Positions 11,401 through 26,400 of a DNA stretch of 64,000 nt are shown here, in pieces (within the stretch, counting starts at the first letter, position 1; the number at the start of each line of letters is the position of its first letter). Location: assembly GCF_024614185.1 (NCBI RefSeq), contig NZ_JAHTLF010000025.1, forward strand, positions 698,177 through 762,176. Reading direction: 5' to 3'. The notes under the pieces were generated by a model. That model was not told the DNA's origin and made no database searches. It saw nothing but the letters and a program-made list of their open reading frames with translations. The stretch is from Nocardioides carbamazepini (GTDB taxonomy: Bacteria > Actinomycetota > Actinomycetes > Propionibacteriales > Nocardioidaceae). The translations under genes and the position numbers were made by a program.

Positions 11401-14400
11401 AGCACCCGGGCCGAGGGTCGCGCCGGCGTGCGTGACCTGCTGCGGCACGGTGGCTCGGGCACCCTCCGTCTCAACGGCACCGACGGGGGAGAGCGGGACG
11501 AGTCGGTGCTCATCGCCTTGACCCGACTCGACGGGCAGCCGTGCGTCGTCGTCGGCCAGGACCGGTCGCGACAGGACGGGCAGAACCTGCTCGGGCCGTC
11601 GGCCCTCCGGCAGGCCCGGCGGGGGATGAGGCTGGCCGAGGAGCTGCGCCTGCCGCTGGTGACGGTCGTCGACACCCCTGGCGCGGAGCTGTCGCAGCGC
11701 GCCGAGGAGGGCGCGATGGCGGGCGAGATCGCCCGCTGCATCGCGGCGCTGACCACCCTGTCGGTCCCGACCGTGTCGGTGCTGCTCGGCCAGGGATGCG
11801 GCGGAGGAGCGCTGGCCCTGTTGCCCGCCCGCACCGTCGTGGCCGCCGAGCGCTCGTGGCTCTCGCCGCTCCCGCCGGAGGGTGCGAGCGTGATCGTCCA
11901 CGGGGACGTGTCCCACGCCGCCGACATGGCGCGGCGGCAGGGCGTGCGAGCCATCGACATGCAGGCGAGCGGCGCCGTCCACGTGCTGGTGCCCGAGGCC
12001 GACGCGGAGACCCCTGCCGACCTCGCGATCGCGGTGGCGGCAGCGTGCGGTGAGGCGCTCGCCGCCGCCACGGCCGGCTCGGTCCGCTGACGCCGCTCGG
12101 GACGGCTCAGCCGTAGCGGCCGGGGCAGCCGGCTCGCCGGGTCAGGTGGCGATATCGAGTGTCAGGTCGCTGTCGGACCGGGCCGCGGCGCGGGCGCGGT
12201 TCTCGGCCCGGCGCTCCACGAAGCTGGCCGCCTGCGTGTCGAGGCCCTCGAGGAAGGCAGCGAGGTCGTCGCGGGCCTGCTCGCCGACGGCGCCGAGGTT
12301 GGTGCGCTCGAAGATGTCCCAGTGCCGCAGGATCGGCATGATCACGTCGTCGTGGTGCAGCCTCAGGTCGTAGATGCCCGCCTTGGCGATGATCATCGAG
12401 TTGCGCCGGAAGCCGGCCATCGTCGCGCCGGGCATCTCGAAGCCGATGACCTCGTCGGCGATCGCGCGCATGGTCTCGTCGGGTGCGATCTCCAAGGCCG
12501 CGGCCACGATGTTGCGGTAGAAGACCATGTGCAGGTTCTCGTCCTTGGAGATCCTGGCGAGCATCCGGTCCGCGACGGGGTCGTTGGTGACCTTGCCGGT
12601 GTTGCGGTGCGAGACGCGGGTGGCGAGCTCCTGGAAGGATACGTACGTCACCGCCTCCAGCGGCGTCTTGTCGCCGGAGTCGTAGCCGGACGTCATGTAG
12701 TCCATCCGGGCGCGCTCGAGCTCGACCGGGTCCACGCCGCGGGTCACCACGAGGTAGTCGCGCATGGCGATGCCGTGCCGGTTCTCCTCGGCGGTCCAGC
12801 GCCCGACCCAGGTGCCCCAGGCGCCGTCGCGACCGAACCGCGTCGCGATCTCGCGGTGGTACGACGGCAGGTTGTCCTCGGTCAGCAGGTTGGTGATCAT
12901 CGCCGCCTTGGCGGTCTCGGAGAGCCGGGACTGCTCGGGAGCCCAGTCCTCGCCGCCCAGGAACGCGAAGTCGCGGCCCTCGCTCCACGGGATGTAGTCG
13001 TGCGGGTGCCACTCCTGCGCCAGCCCCAGGTGGCGGTCGAGGTTCTCCGCGACGACCGGCTCCAGGGCCTCCAGCAGATGGTTCGCAGTGCTCACTGACA
13101 CTCCCTCTCTCGACTGCTGGTGAGCGTACGCCTCGCCGGAAGGCCGGGCATTCCGCTCGGCTCCGCAGCCGTGAGGAATTGCCGGATTCGAGGCGGGTCG
13201 GCGAGCTCGTCGTTTGTGACGGTCACGGTCGACGGTCCAGACTTCCGCCGGGACTCGGTACGCGGTTCGTTTCAGTGGGATGCAGGTCTCGCCGCTCCAG
13301 CCGCTGCTGGACCCGGCACGCTGGAGACGGGCGGCCTGGGGCGCGGTGCCCTATCCTCGGAGCAAAGCCGGCGCGGGCGCGCGCGGCGAGGAGCAGGCAA
13401 CGTGGTGGAGGAGAGTCGAATGGCGAGTTCCCCTGGACAGGTCAACTCGGGTGACGGTACGGCCTACGGACGCCTTGCGGAGTTCCTGCGCCAACAGATC
13501 GTGGCCGGGGTGTTGAAGCCGAACGACCGCCTGCCGGCCGAGCCCGAGCTCTCGGACGCCTACCAGGTCAGCCGGAACACCGCCCGGGAGGCGCTTCGCG
13601 TGTTGGCGAGTCAAGGATTCGTGACCTCCAAGCGCGGCACGTCGGGGGGAACGTTCGTGGCCCATCCGTCGACCGATCAGCTGGGAGCCCAGCTCGGCGT
13701 CGGGTTGGGGCTTCTCGCTGAGTCGGAGGCGATTCCGCTGGAGAAGCTCATCGAAGCACGCGAGATGCTGGAGGTCCCTGCTGCGGAGATCGCCGCGATG
13801 AGACGAACCGACGAGGAGCTCGCCGAGCTGCAGCGATGCCTCGACGACACCAGCCCGGTGGCCCCCGATGGCACGTACGAGCACAACCGGGCATTTCACG
13901 GTGTCCTGCTTCGCGCGACCCACAATCCGGTGATTGAGGTCATTGCGGAGCCGGTCTTCGAAGTCCTCCACCGCCGCATGGATCGAGAGTCCCTGTCCTC
14001 CGAGACGCACCAGTGGGTCAACGACGAACACCGGGAGATCGCCCAGGCCATCGAGGCGCGCGACCCCCTTGCAGCACGTGAGGCCACCCGGGCGCATCTG
14101 CGCAGCCTCCGGCGGTTGTACAGCACGATCGACAAGCGCGCGACGCGCGACACGTAGTGACCGTTGACACATCTAACCTCCGAGGTTAGATTCTCCCCGG
14201 CTGGCGCCACCCGTAGGCGCCGACACCGAGGAGGCCCGATGAACGTAGGGATCGATCACCGCCAAAGGCGTGGGAACGCGCGCCGGACACAGCGCCGGCT
14301 CCGCCGGCTCAGCGCTGCCGTCCTGAGTCTCGTGCTGTGCGGCACGGCCGTGGCCTGCGGCTCGGCCGATGACGCCGGCGGCAGCGACAAGGTCCTGACG

Positions 14401-17400
14401 ATCGGTCTTCCGAGTGGGCCGGTCAGTCTCGACCCGTCGAAGGACAGCGTGACCTTCGGCAACATCCGGCCGCTGACCAACGAGTTCCTGCTCCACCAGG
14501 CCGCCGACGGGTCGATCCAGCCGGGCCTGGCCTCGTCGTGGCGGTATGTGGACGAGGCCTACAAGGTGTTCGAGCTCACCCTGCGTGAGGGCGCGACGTT
14601 CTCGGACGGGTCGCCGGTCGACGCCGAGGCGGTGAGCACCTGGTTGGAGTACTTCTCGAAGGGTGCTGGAGCGTTCACCGCGTTGATGGGGACCATCGAC
14701 GCCGTCGAGGCCGTCGATGCCCTCACGGTGCGGCTCACGCTGGCCGAGTCCAACCCTCTCATCCCCTATCTGCTCTCGGAGAGCGCCAACTGGGGAGCCG
14801 TCTCCTCGCCGAAGGCGGTGGCCAGTCCCGATGTTCTGCGGACCGAAACCGTCGGGGCAGGCCCCTACATGCTCGACCCTGACCAGTCGATCAGCGACAA
14901 GAAGTACGTCCTGGTGCCGAATCCGCACTACGACAAGCCGGATGCCGTGAAGTGGGACCGGGTCGTCGTCGACATCATCCCGGATGCGAACGCCCGGCTC
15001 CAGGCACAGAGCACCGGTCAGATCGACGTTGCCTGGGGAGACCTCACGACGGTGGCCGCGGCGGAGAAGAGCGGGCTCGAGGTGGTGGGCCTGCCGACCG
15101 GAACCGGCGGCCTCATCTTCGCCGATCGAGCCGGCGACGGACCCGTTGGAGATGTTCGGGTCCGTCAGGCCTTGAACTATGCGATCGACAGGGAAGCCAT
15201 CACCGAGGGACTGGTCGGCGAGAACGGCGAGCCCACGTCGCAGCTGTTCGCCACCGACGTCGAATCCTCACTGCGCGACCACTACGGCTATGACGTCGAG
15301 CGTGCGAAGAGCCTCCTTGCGCAGGCGGGATACGGAGATGGCTTCACCGTCGAGGTCCTGACGTATGGCGGATACGGCGTGAGCGGCACGCCGCTTGCCC
15401 AAGCGATCGCGTCGTACTGGTCGAAGGTGGGCGTCAATGCCAAGATCACGACCGCGCCGACGGCTGCCGAGTATGCGGAGAAGCGGTCGACCAAGCAGTA
15501 TCCGATCGTCTTCTACTCGGTGCCCACCGGCCCGATGGGTGCTGGGTACAGGATGGCGCTCGCGCCCACCGGCGGGCTCAACCCGTTCGGGGCCACCGAC
15601 GCCACGATGACCGCCATCTTCGAGCGCGCCTCCCGCACCAACGATGCCCAGGTGTGGAATGAGCTGAGTCAGCGCACGGTCACCGAAGCCGTCTTCGTGC
15701 CGGTCTTCAACGCGCTGAGAGTCTTCTACTACGTCTCCGACGGAGTCGCGGGTGTGGAGTTGACCGAGGGGCGGCCGGAGTACAGCTGGGCCACCGAGTG
15801 GTCGCCGAGGTGAGCACCGCAACCGACACGAAACGCGGTGCGGCGCAGGTCCCCGATGCCGCCGATCGGCGCCCCGGACGGTCAGGTCGGCGCATCGTGG
15901 GAAATCCGATCGGCATCATCGTCACGCGGCTGCTGGGCGCGATCCCGCTCCTGCTGGCGGTCACCGCACTGACCTTCGTGCTCATCGCGCTCGCTCCGGG
16001 CGACGTCGCCCAAGCGATCCTAGGCCCCGACGCGACGCCTGCGGCATACGACGAGCTGCGCGAGCAGCTGGGCCTCAACCTGCCACTCCATGAGCAGTAC
16101 TGGGGTTGGCTGACCGGAGTACTGCACGGCGACGTCGGGACGTCCCTCTACAACGGGGAATCCGTGTCGCACGCCATCACTCAGCGGCTCCCCGTGACGC
16201 TCTCCTTGATGGTGGGGGCGCTGATCGTCAGCCTGGTCGTCGGTGTGGCTCTGGGGATGGCCAGCGCGGTGCGTCGGGGTGTCTTCGGGCGAGCGATCGA
16301 CATGTTCGCTCTGATCGGGTTCGCCGTTCCATCCTTCTGGCTGGGTGCGCAGCTGATCGTCCTCTTCGCGGTTCAACTCGGGTGGCTTCCCGCGACGGGC
16401 TACGTGCCACTCGGCCTCGACTCGGGCGAGTGGGCGAAATCTCTGGTCCTGCCTGTGGCGGCCCTCGCTTTCGGCGGCATCGCTGCGCTCGCCAAGCAGT
16501 CGAGAGATGCGTTCCTCGACGCGTTGGCCCAGCCGTTCGTCAGTGTCGCGCTCGCCAACGGCGTGAGCATCGGCTCGATCCTGTTCCGGCACGTGCTCAA
16601 GGTGGCCTCGCTCCGCATCACCACGATCCTGGGTCTTCAGGCGCTGACCCTCCTCGGCGGGACGGTGGTCGTGGAGAACGTCTTCTCCCTGCCCGGACTG
16701 GGGACGTTGGCCTCCAACGCGACCAGCCGCGGCGACGTTCCCATGATCCAAGGGATCGTCCTCTACTACGCGTTCATGGTGGTAGCGGTGAACCTTCTGG
16801 TCGACATCGTCTATGCCTGGCTCAATCCACGGGTGAGGGCAGCATGATCGCGGCATTGCGCCGCCCAGCGGGTGCCCTGTGCCTGACCTACATCCTCGTG
16901 CTGACGGTCATCGCGGTCCTCGCGCCGATCCTTCTCCCCGATGTGGCCATGCAGCAGGCCGGTGACCTTCGGATCACCAACGCACCGCCCAGCTCCAGCC
17001 ATCCCCTCGGAACCGACACCCTCGGACGGGACGTGCTGGACAAGCTGCTGGTCGGCACCCGCGTCACCTTGGTGGGCCTGGTCATCGCCGTCTCCTGCGC
17101 GTTGGCGATCGGCGTTCCGCTCGGCCTCCTGGCCGGCTACACCAGGGGGGGTGTGGATCGCGTGGTCGGCTGGATCGCCGACCTCGCCTTCGCCATGCCC
17201 ACCATCATCATCGTCTTCGTCGTCCTGACCATCTTCCCCCACAACATGGTCGCCGCGATGATCACGCTGGGCCTCCTGCTCTCGCCGACCCTCATCCGCG
17301 TCGTGCGCTCGGCAACGCTGGTCGTACGTGAGGAGCTGTACATCGATGCGGCCAAGGCCGCCGGTCTGTCGGCCCCTTACATCCTGAGCAGGCACGTCCT

Positions 17401-20400
17401 TCCGAGGATCCTGGGGCCGATCATCGTCCAGGCTTCGCTCGTGTGCGGCGTCGCGCTCATCGTGCAGACCGCATTGGCGTTCCTCGAGCTGGTGGTTCCC
17501 AACCCGCAGCCCAGCTGGGGCGGAATGATCGCGGACGGACTCCGGGTCCTGCAGACCAACGCATGGCTCGTCATCCCGCCAGGCCTGACGGTCACGGTTA
17601 CCATCCTCGTCTTCGGCCTGCTGGGCGACGTGATCAGGGACACCTCGTCCGCGGCGTGGTCACCCGCGCCGCAGCTGATGCCCAAGCAGCGCGGAGACCT
17701 CGGCTCGTCTGCTCGGAGCACCGAGGAGACGGAAGGCTCCGCCCTGCTGTCCGTGCGGTCGCTGGCAGTGACGCTGCCGCGCGAGGGCGTACCCGTCCGG
17801 GTCCTGCACGACGTGTCGTTCTCCCTCGACGAGGGAGAGGTGGTTGCGCTTGTCGGCGAGTCCGGTTGTGGCAAGACCATGACGGCGCGGTCCATCGTCG
17901 GGCTGCTCCCGTCGGGCGGAGAGGTGACTCACGGCGCCGTCGTCTACCGTGGCCGGGACCTTGCGGCCTTGTCGCGCAAGCAGCGCCATGCGCTTCGCGG
18001 AAAGGCTATCGCCTGGGTCTCGCAGGAGCCCATGGTCAGCCTCACGCCCGTCTTCCGAGTCGGTTGGCAGATCGCCGAAGGAGTGCGGCGACACCAAGGG
18101 ACCTCTCGGACTGAGGCCTGGCGTAGGGCGGTCGACCTGTTGGGCGAGGTCGGATTGTCCGATCCCGAGGCCGTCGCCCGCCGGTACCCGCACGAACTGT
18201 CCGGTGGCATGGCGCAGAGAGTGTCCATCGCTCGAGCACTCGCGGGCGACCCGGACGTGCTCATCGCCGACGAGCCGACGACGGCTCTCGACGTCACGCT
18301 CCAGGCGGAGATCCTCGCGCTTCTGCGACGGCTCCAGGAGCAGCGTGGGATGGCGCTCCTGCTGGTGACCCATGACTGGGGGGTCGTGGCGGACATCGCC
18401 GACCGCGTCGTCGTGATGTACGCCGGTGAGGTCGTCGAGAGGGCGGACGTCGACGACATCTTCGAATCGCCGTGCCATCCCTACACGCGCGGATTGATCG
18501 CCTCGGACCCGCACCACGACCCGGACGCCGAACGCCTGCCCTTCATCCGTGGTGTGGTGCCCCGTCCCGAGGACTGGCCGGCCGGCTGTCACTTCAGCGA
18601 CCGATGCGACTTCAGCATCGCGGCGTGCACCGACCGCACGGTTCCGCTCCTGCACCTGACCGACCATCGCGAGGCGCGGTGCATTCGCACGGACATCTTC
18701 GAGGAGGCCCCGGCATGACGACAGACGCTCCTATCCTGCCCACCGTCGACCCCCTCCTCTCCGTCCGCGACCTCGAGGTCAACTACGGCCGTGGTCGCCA
18801 GGCAACCCCGGCGGTGCGCGGAGTGAGCTTCGACCTCCAGCCCGGTGAGACCCTTGGGCTGGTGGGGGAGTCGGGCTCCGGCAAGTCCACGATCGCGCGC
18901 GCGGTCCTCGGCTTGACGCCGGTGTCCGCAGGACGGGTGAGCTTCCTGGGGCGAGATCTGACCTCGGTGCCCGCCAGGAGGCGTGGCCTTCTGACCCGCG
19001 ACCTTCAAGTCGTCTTCCAGGATCCCTACAGCTCACTGAACCCCACAAGAACCATCGGGCAGTCGCTGGCGGAGATGCTGCGCGCGGGCGGCGAAGGGGC
19101 GGGGACGGCCTTGAGCCGGGAGCGCATCGCGGAGATGCTCGAGCGAGTGGGCCTGCCGGCGGATGCGGCGCGGCGGTATCCGGCGGCCTTCAGCGGGGGG
19201 CAGCGCCAGCGCATCGCGATCGCACGCGCTCTGATGACCCAGCCCCGGCTCGTTGTCTGTGATGAAGCGGTGAGCGCTCTCGACGTCTCGGTCCAGGCGC
19301 AGGTGCTCAACCTGTTGCGTGAGCTGCAGCGCGACTTCAACATGGCGTATCTCTTCATCGCTCACGACCTGCCCGTGGTGCGGAACGTGTCGCACCGGAT
19401 CGCAGTCATCCACCGGGGAAGGTTCGTCGAACAGGGCCCGGCGCGGGAGGTGTACGAGCGACCCCGTGACCCGTACACCCAGAAGCTCCTCAGCTCGGTA
19501 CCCATCCCCAATGCGCGACTCCAACGGTCGCGTCGCGCAACTTCTCCAGCCGCGCGAACGAGCTCGATGCCCGAGCCCGCGGCAGCCGACGGTGCCGCGT
19601 CACCCGCCGCGACCACCGACTAGAGACCACCATCACCACCGAGACATGCTCATAGGAAAGGACAGTGGACTGTGCAGACAAAGGCTGGCTGGCAGGGACG
19701 ATTCTTCGAGGACTTCGAGGTCGGGGACCACTATCGCCACCCCCTCGGCCGCACCATCACGCAGACCGACAACACCTGGTTCACCTTGTTGACTCAGAAC
19801 ACCGCGGAGATGCACTTCAACCAGGTGGTGGGGGAAGCCTCCGACTTCGGTCGATCCCTGGTCAACTCCACGCTGACGCTGGCGGTGGTGGCAGGTCAGA
19901 GCGTGATCGACACCTCCTATCAGGCGATCGCCAACCTGGGTTGGGACGGCATCAAGCTGAAGAACCCGGTGTTCGCCGGCGACACGATCTGGTCGGAGTC
20001 GATCGTGCTGGACGTGCGCGAGTCGAACAGCCGACCGCACGCCGGGATCGTCACGGTCCGTACCCGTGGCCTGAAGCAGACCGGCGCGGAGGTGCTGTCC
20101 TACGTTCGCACGTTCATGGTGAAGAAGCGCGCCGCCGCGACGGTCACCTCGTTCCCGGAGCCACTCGAGCCGTTCGCCTCGGAGCCTGCCGCTGGGGCCA
20201 CCGCATGATGATGCCCTTGGCAGATGTTCGTATCCTCGCGGTCGAGCAGTATGGAGCGGGGCCGTTCGGGTCGCTGCAGCTGGCAGATCTCGGAGCCGAC
20301 GTCATCAAGATCGAGAATCCGAACGACGGCGGAGACGTCGGCCGCTATGTACCGCCTTTCGCCGAAGGCGAGGACTCCCTCTTCTTCGAGTCCCTGAACA

Positions 20401-23400
20401 GAGGGAAACGCAGCGTCAGCTTGGATATCAAGGCTGAAGCCGGGCGCGCGATCTTCGAGCGGTTGGTGGCCGACGCCGATGCCGTGTACTTCAACCTGCG
20501 TGGTGACGTTCCGAAGAAGCTGGGCATCACCTACGACCAGCTTGCCCACATCAACCCCGCAATCGTGTGCTGCTCGCTGAGCGGCTTCGGCATGTCCGGG
20601 CCACGTCACGCCGAGCCCGGCTACGACTACGTCCTGCAGGGACTTGCCGGATGGATGTCGCTCACGGGTGAACCCGACGGTCCGCCGACGAAATCGGGTC
20701 TCTCCCTGGTCGACTTGTCGGGCGGTCTGGTGGCGGCCCTCTCGCTCCTGGCGGCCGTGCACGCAGCCAGGAGGGACGGTCGGGGCATGGACTGTGACGT
20801 GAGCCTCTACGACACCTCGATGAGCATGCTCTCCTACCTTGCGACCTGGCACCTGTCAGCGGGGTACGACCCACAGCGGATGGCACGGTCGGCGCACCCC
20901 TCCCTGGTGCCCTTCCAACTCTTCCCCACCCGCGACGGTTGGATCGTTGCGGGATGTGCGAAGGAGAAGTTCTGGCAGCGCCTCGCCATCGCGATCGGCA
21001 GACCGGGGCTTGCGACTGACCCACGCTTCGAGTCGTTCGAGAAGCGGTTCGCGCACCGGGAGGCTCTGCAGGGGATCCTGGACGAGGTGTTGCGGGCCCA
21101 GACCACCGAGCACTGGATTCGGATCCTCCGTGAGGCGGGCGTCCCGAGCGGTCCGGTCCACGACGTCCCACAGGCGCTGGACGATCCGCACACGCATGCT
21201 CGCGACCTCCTCATCTCGACAAACCATCCCCGACTCGGCGACGTTCGCCACGTGCGCTCCGCCGTGCGTGCCGGAACTGCGGAGCAGGAGTATCAGCGCG
21301 CACCTCGGCGCGGGGAGCACGGCCCGGATGTGCTCCACGATCTCGGGATGAGCGAGAGTGACATCGCAGAGGCTGTGGCAGCGGGGGCTTTCGGCGACCC
21401 GGACCGGAGTCTGACGACCGCCTCGACAGGCAAGGCAGATCGGTGAGCGCCGTCACCGCCAGGTCGATGCTCTTCGTCCCGGGAGCCCGCCCCGACCGCT
21501 TCGAGAAGGCATCCGCCAGCGGAGCCGACGAGATCGTGCTCGATCTCGAGGACGGCGTGGCGGCGAAGGACAAGGAGACCGCCCGGCAATGCGTCGCCGA
21601 CTGGATCGCATCCGGGGGGCGGGGAGTGGTGCGTATCAATCCGCCGGGAACCGATGCGTACGCCGACGATATCGCGACGTTCGCCCAGGCGATCGGCGTC
21701 GGCATCATGTTGCCCAAGGCGACGGCGCAATCGACGGCAGCGGTCGCACGACTCCTCCGACCGGACAACCTCCTGCTCCCCATCATCGAGTCGGCGCAAG
21801 GAGTGTTCGAAGCAGTCGATATCTGCTCGACTCCCGGTGTGAAGCGCGTGGCCTTCGGAAACGGTGATCTCGCGGCGGACGTCGGTCTCAGCCACGACAA
21901 CTGGCCCGGCCTTCAATGGGCACGCTCCACGCTCGTCTTCGCCTCCGCGGCCGCCGGTATCGCAGCTCCCGTCGACGGAGTCGTCACGAAGATCAAGGAC
22001 GAGACGCTGTTGGCCGAGGAGTGCCGCAGCGGGCGATCTCTCGGTTTCAGCGGCAAGCTCAGCATTCATCCGGACCAGGTCGCCGTGATCAACAGTCACT
22101 ATTCTCCGAATGCGGCGGAGCTGGAGTGGGCTCAGCGTTTGCTCACGCAGACGGCGAATGGCGGCGCGTCGTCCGTCGACGGCGAGATGGTCGACGACGC
22201 GATCCTGCGGCGTGCTCGCCATATCGCGACATTACATGTGAGCCTGGAAGGCAGCGAATAGTGGATCCTCAGCCTGACGTCTCGGATGATGCGGGCTATC
22301 CGGTGAGATTTCCGGATGTGCAATTCTCGCCGTCCGGGTCGGCCCTCGTCATCATTGACATGCAGAGATACTTTCTCGATCCCACTGGGCCGCTCGGTGT
22401 CTATTTTCGACACCACTTCTCGACCCTGGCCGAAGACTTCTATCGCACGATTCGGGAGTCCTTGATCCCCAATCTCATGCAGGTCCTCGAGGCATATCGT
22501 GCCGCCCGGCACCCCGTTGTGCATGTCACAACGGGTGCCCAAGGAGACGGCAGGAGAGAGCTGCTTCCCTACATGCGCAGCAGGTTCGCGGAAGAACGGG
22601 ATCCGTCGCCGAGCGTCAACGGCGGACTGGTCTGCTCATCGAAGTGGCACGAGATCGTCCCGGAGCTGAGCCCGCAGCCCGGTGAGATCGTCCTCAACAA
22701 GGTCACTCGAAGCGCCTTCACCTCGACGGGGCTCGATAGTGTCCTGCGAAACATGGGGGTCGAGCAGCTCCTCGTCGGAGGTGTCGCAAGCGACGCTTGC
22801 GTCCACATCTCGGCACTTGACGCCAGCGACCACGGCTACTGGACGTTCCTCTTGGAGGATGCCACTGCGGCCTTCGACGCGCGTACGCACCGCTTGGCGG
22901 TGGAGAGCTTCCAGCGTCTCTGGGGGGTGGTGCTGACAAGCCGTGAGGCGACTGCCGCATTGCGGCGCGCGGTCTGACGGATTCCGGTAGGTGCTCGGGC
23001 GATGGCCTCGGGCGAGCCGACTCTGTTCGGAAGGGAGACCCCGGTAGCGTCCGGGGGTGGCCAGTCCTCGCCGTTCCGGTGCTCGTCGACGCAGCGGGTC
23101 CTCGCGCCGGGGCGGGGCGCGGCAGTCGCAGCGGCCGTTGCCGTTCGTCGGGCCGGGGGAGCGGCTGTGGGTGCTCGACGTCCCCTACGGGACGCAGGTC
23201 GACGGCGCCACCTGGCACCCGGCCGTCAAGACCCACCTGTACGTCGGCCGCACGCTCCCCGCACACCTGCAGCCCTACGCGCCGGGCCCGTACACCCTTG
23301 GTCGGTTCATCGAGACCACCCTCAACCCCGACGATCCGACACCGAACCCCGAGCCGACCGATGCGCTGGAGCCGCGCAGGATCCAGTTCGAAGCGGCCGA

Positions 23401-26400
23401 CGCGATCGCGGCGCGCGCGGAGGCGGGCGGACGACTGTTCCTGCTGGCCGACGAGCCCGGTGTGGGCAAGACGATCTCCGCGGTCCTCGGGGCGACGGCG
23501 GTGGGCAGCCTGCGGGGTGCGCGACGGGTGCTCGTCGTGGCCGACCGGCCGGCCGCGATCACGATCGGCCACTGGTGTCGGACGATCGCGGCGCTGGGCG
23601 ATGGCGGTCTGGAGTGGGTGGTGATCACGTGGGACCGGCTGGAGAAGGTCAAGGACCACACGTGGGACGTGATCATCGCCGACGAGGCCCACGCGCTGCG
23701 GCGTACGACGACGAAGCGGTGGAAGCTCTGGGCCCGGATCTCCGGTCACGCCAAGCCGCACGACAAGGCGCCGTTCGTCATCGCGACGACCGCGACGCCC
23801 GGACACACGCCGCTCGAGCTGCCCTACCTCGCTCCGGCCTATGCGCAGGTGCTCGGCGAGTCGATGCGGGAGTGGACGTCGGCGACGCAGCCCGGTGCCT
23901 TGTTCGCCCAGGCGCTGGAGCGGCACGGCGTCGGGGTGGAGCAGGGACGCTACGGCGCGACGTGGACCGCCGACCCGGCGCGGCGTGCCGCGGACCTCAA
24001 GCTGGTGCGCGGCTGGCTCGACGAGGAGCGGCCCCCGGCGATGCTGCACCGGGCCGCGCCCTGGGGGCCGGTGCCGATCTCCGGGATGCCGGTGGCGCTC
24101 ACGCCGGCGGAGCGGACCGCGTACGAGGCCGAGTGGGGGGAGTTCTGTCGTGAGATGGACATCGCCCGCCGCGGCCGCAATGTCGCGAAGGGCCGCGCCG
24201 CGCTGCTGCGCTTCCGGCAGAAGGCCGGGCTGATCCGGGTCGACTCGACGGTGGACTGGATCGCCCAGCAGGTCCAGGCCGAGCGGCAGGTGGCGTGCTC
24301 GGTCGAGTTCGTCGCCATCGCCGCCGACCCGATCGCCGACCGGCTGCGCGACTCCGGCATCGAGGTCGCCACGATCTACGGCCGCGACCGGTTCGATCCC
24401 GAGGCCGAGCGGCTCCGGTTCCAGACCGGGCAGGCGAAGGTCTGCGTCTTCACCACGGTCGCCTCGATCAGCCTGCACGCCGGCGAGACCCTCGCCGACG
24501 GCAACCGGGCGAGCACCGAGCCGCGGGTCGGCGTCTTCCACCAGGCGCGCTTCTCCGGCATCGCGGGCCGGCAGGTGACCGGCCGCACCCACCGCGACCA
24601 CCAGGTCTCGCCGTGGCACATCGCCTACGCCGAGGGCACCGTCGAGGAGCAGGTCGGGAAGGTGATGGTGGAGCGGATCGCCGCGGCCTCCGACACGGTC
24701 GGCAGCGACACCACTGGGCTCGCGGACCTCGCCCAGCTCCTCGGAGCCGACTGGCTGCCTCCCGCCTCGCTGACCGAGGACGGTTCCTGAGCGGGCTCGG
24801 CTGCGGCTGGGGTTGTGGGCAGCGCTCGTCAGGTGATGTGTGTCGGCAGAGCTGTCTATGCCGCTGCCTGGGTCAGCCGAGGTACTCCCGCAGGTAGGAC
24901 CGGAGCGGGTCGTCGACGACGTACAGGTAGGTCCCACGGATCCCGCGCGTCAGCAGCACGGCATAGATGTTGAGCACGAAGTCGAGGAGCTCCTGCTGGG
25001 TGAGCTTCTGGCCGGGGTTGTTCTGCATGCCCTTCTTGTCGAAGTAGTGCTCGCGGTCGAAGCGGAGCTCGCCCGCGGCTTCGTCGTACCGGAGGTCACG
25101 CCCGATGATCACGCCTGCGTAGTTGAGGTCGTAGCCCTGGATCGTGTGGATCGACCCGACCTCGTCGACCGACTTGGGTGAGTCGACCCAGTCGACGACC
25201 CGACTGTTCCACCTGAGCTCGACGTCTCCGATGGCGAGGTCGGTGCGCGTCCGGTCCTTCTTGCTCTCCCACGGCCAGGCATATCCGGCGACGACACGGG
25301 CGAGTCCCGCCTCGGCGTTGCGGGCGCGGACGTTGGTCAGCATCTCGCCGACGTCGTCGAAGAGTCGTACGTCGTAGTCGCCGAAGTCGATGCGCTGTGA
25401 CGGTGGCTGAGGGCCGAGGATCTGACGGACGTACTCGACGTAGTCGCCTGACTGGACGCGTAACTGCGAGGTGAGGACGTGTCGACGGGATCGAGCCTCC
25501 GCGTCGTCGGCCAGAGCCTTCAGCGTCGACACGCCGAGGTCGGCAGGTCGCACGCGCTGGCGACGATCGATGAGGAAGAGCTGCTGGTGGCTCATCTCGG
25601 TGATCCAGTCGAGCTGCGTGTTCGACCGGTCGTCGGTGCCGAAGAGCTTGACATTGATCTCGTGGAACTCACGGTTTTTCTGAGCCGAGGTCTGGTTCGC
25701 TCGCTGGTTCAGCCGGTGGGCCTCGTCGACGATGAGCAGGTCCCAGGTGAGCTCGCTCTTTCCCACGTCGAACGGCGAGAGGACCATGCCCGCGTCCAGC
25801 CCCGGTGTCCGGGAGAAGACCGCCTGGATCGACTTTCGAAGCGACTGTTGAGGAACGACCAGCCCGATTCGCAGGTCGGAGAGGACGGCTCTGTTGGCGA
25901 TGGTGAACAGGCCGGTGAGATAGGACTCCGATTCGAGTGGCTCGCCGTCCCAGGCGCCGATGTCTCGAAGCAGCTTCGTCAGGAAGATCGCCACGACGGT
26001 CTTGCCGGTGCCCGGGCCACCCTCGATGACCATCGACCCGCTCGGGCCGCCGTTGAGCGCCGAGAGCAGGCCTTCGGTGATGGACACGACCGCGTCGCCC
26101 TGGTCGTCCGTCAGCGACTTGAAGGGCGAGAGCTTGTAGAGGTCGGAGTTCTCGATCTCATCGATCGAGGTCGTGAAGAGGCCTTCTGATCGCAGCTTCG
26201 CGAAGATCTCCTGGAACCGCTCGCGATAGGTCTCGCGCTGGTAGTAGTTCCCGGTTCCGCTGCTCGCCTGCACGTTGAGGACCTGGTAGCGGCCCTCGCC
26301 GGAGAAGAGACCGATCAGGTACGCCTCCAGGTCGAGGCATGCCGACTTGTTGAACGTCGGGTCGACGATGACTCGTGCCTCGCCGAGGTGAGACTTCTTG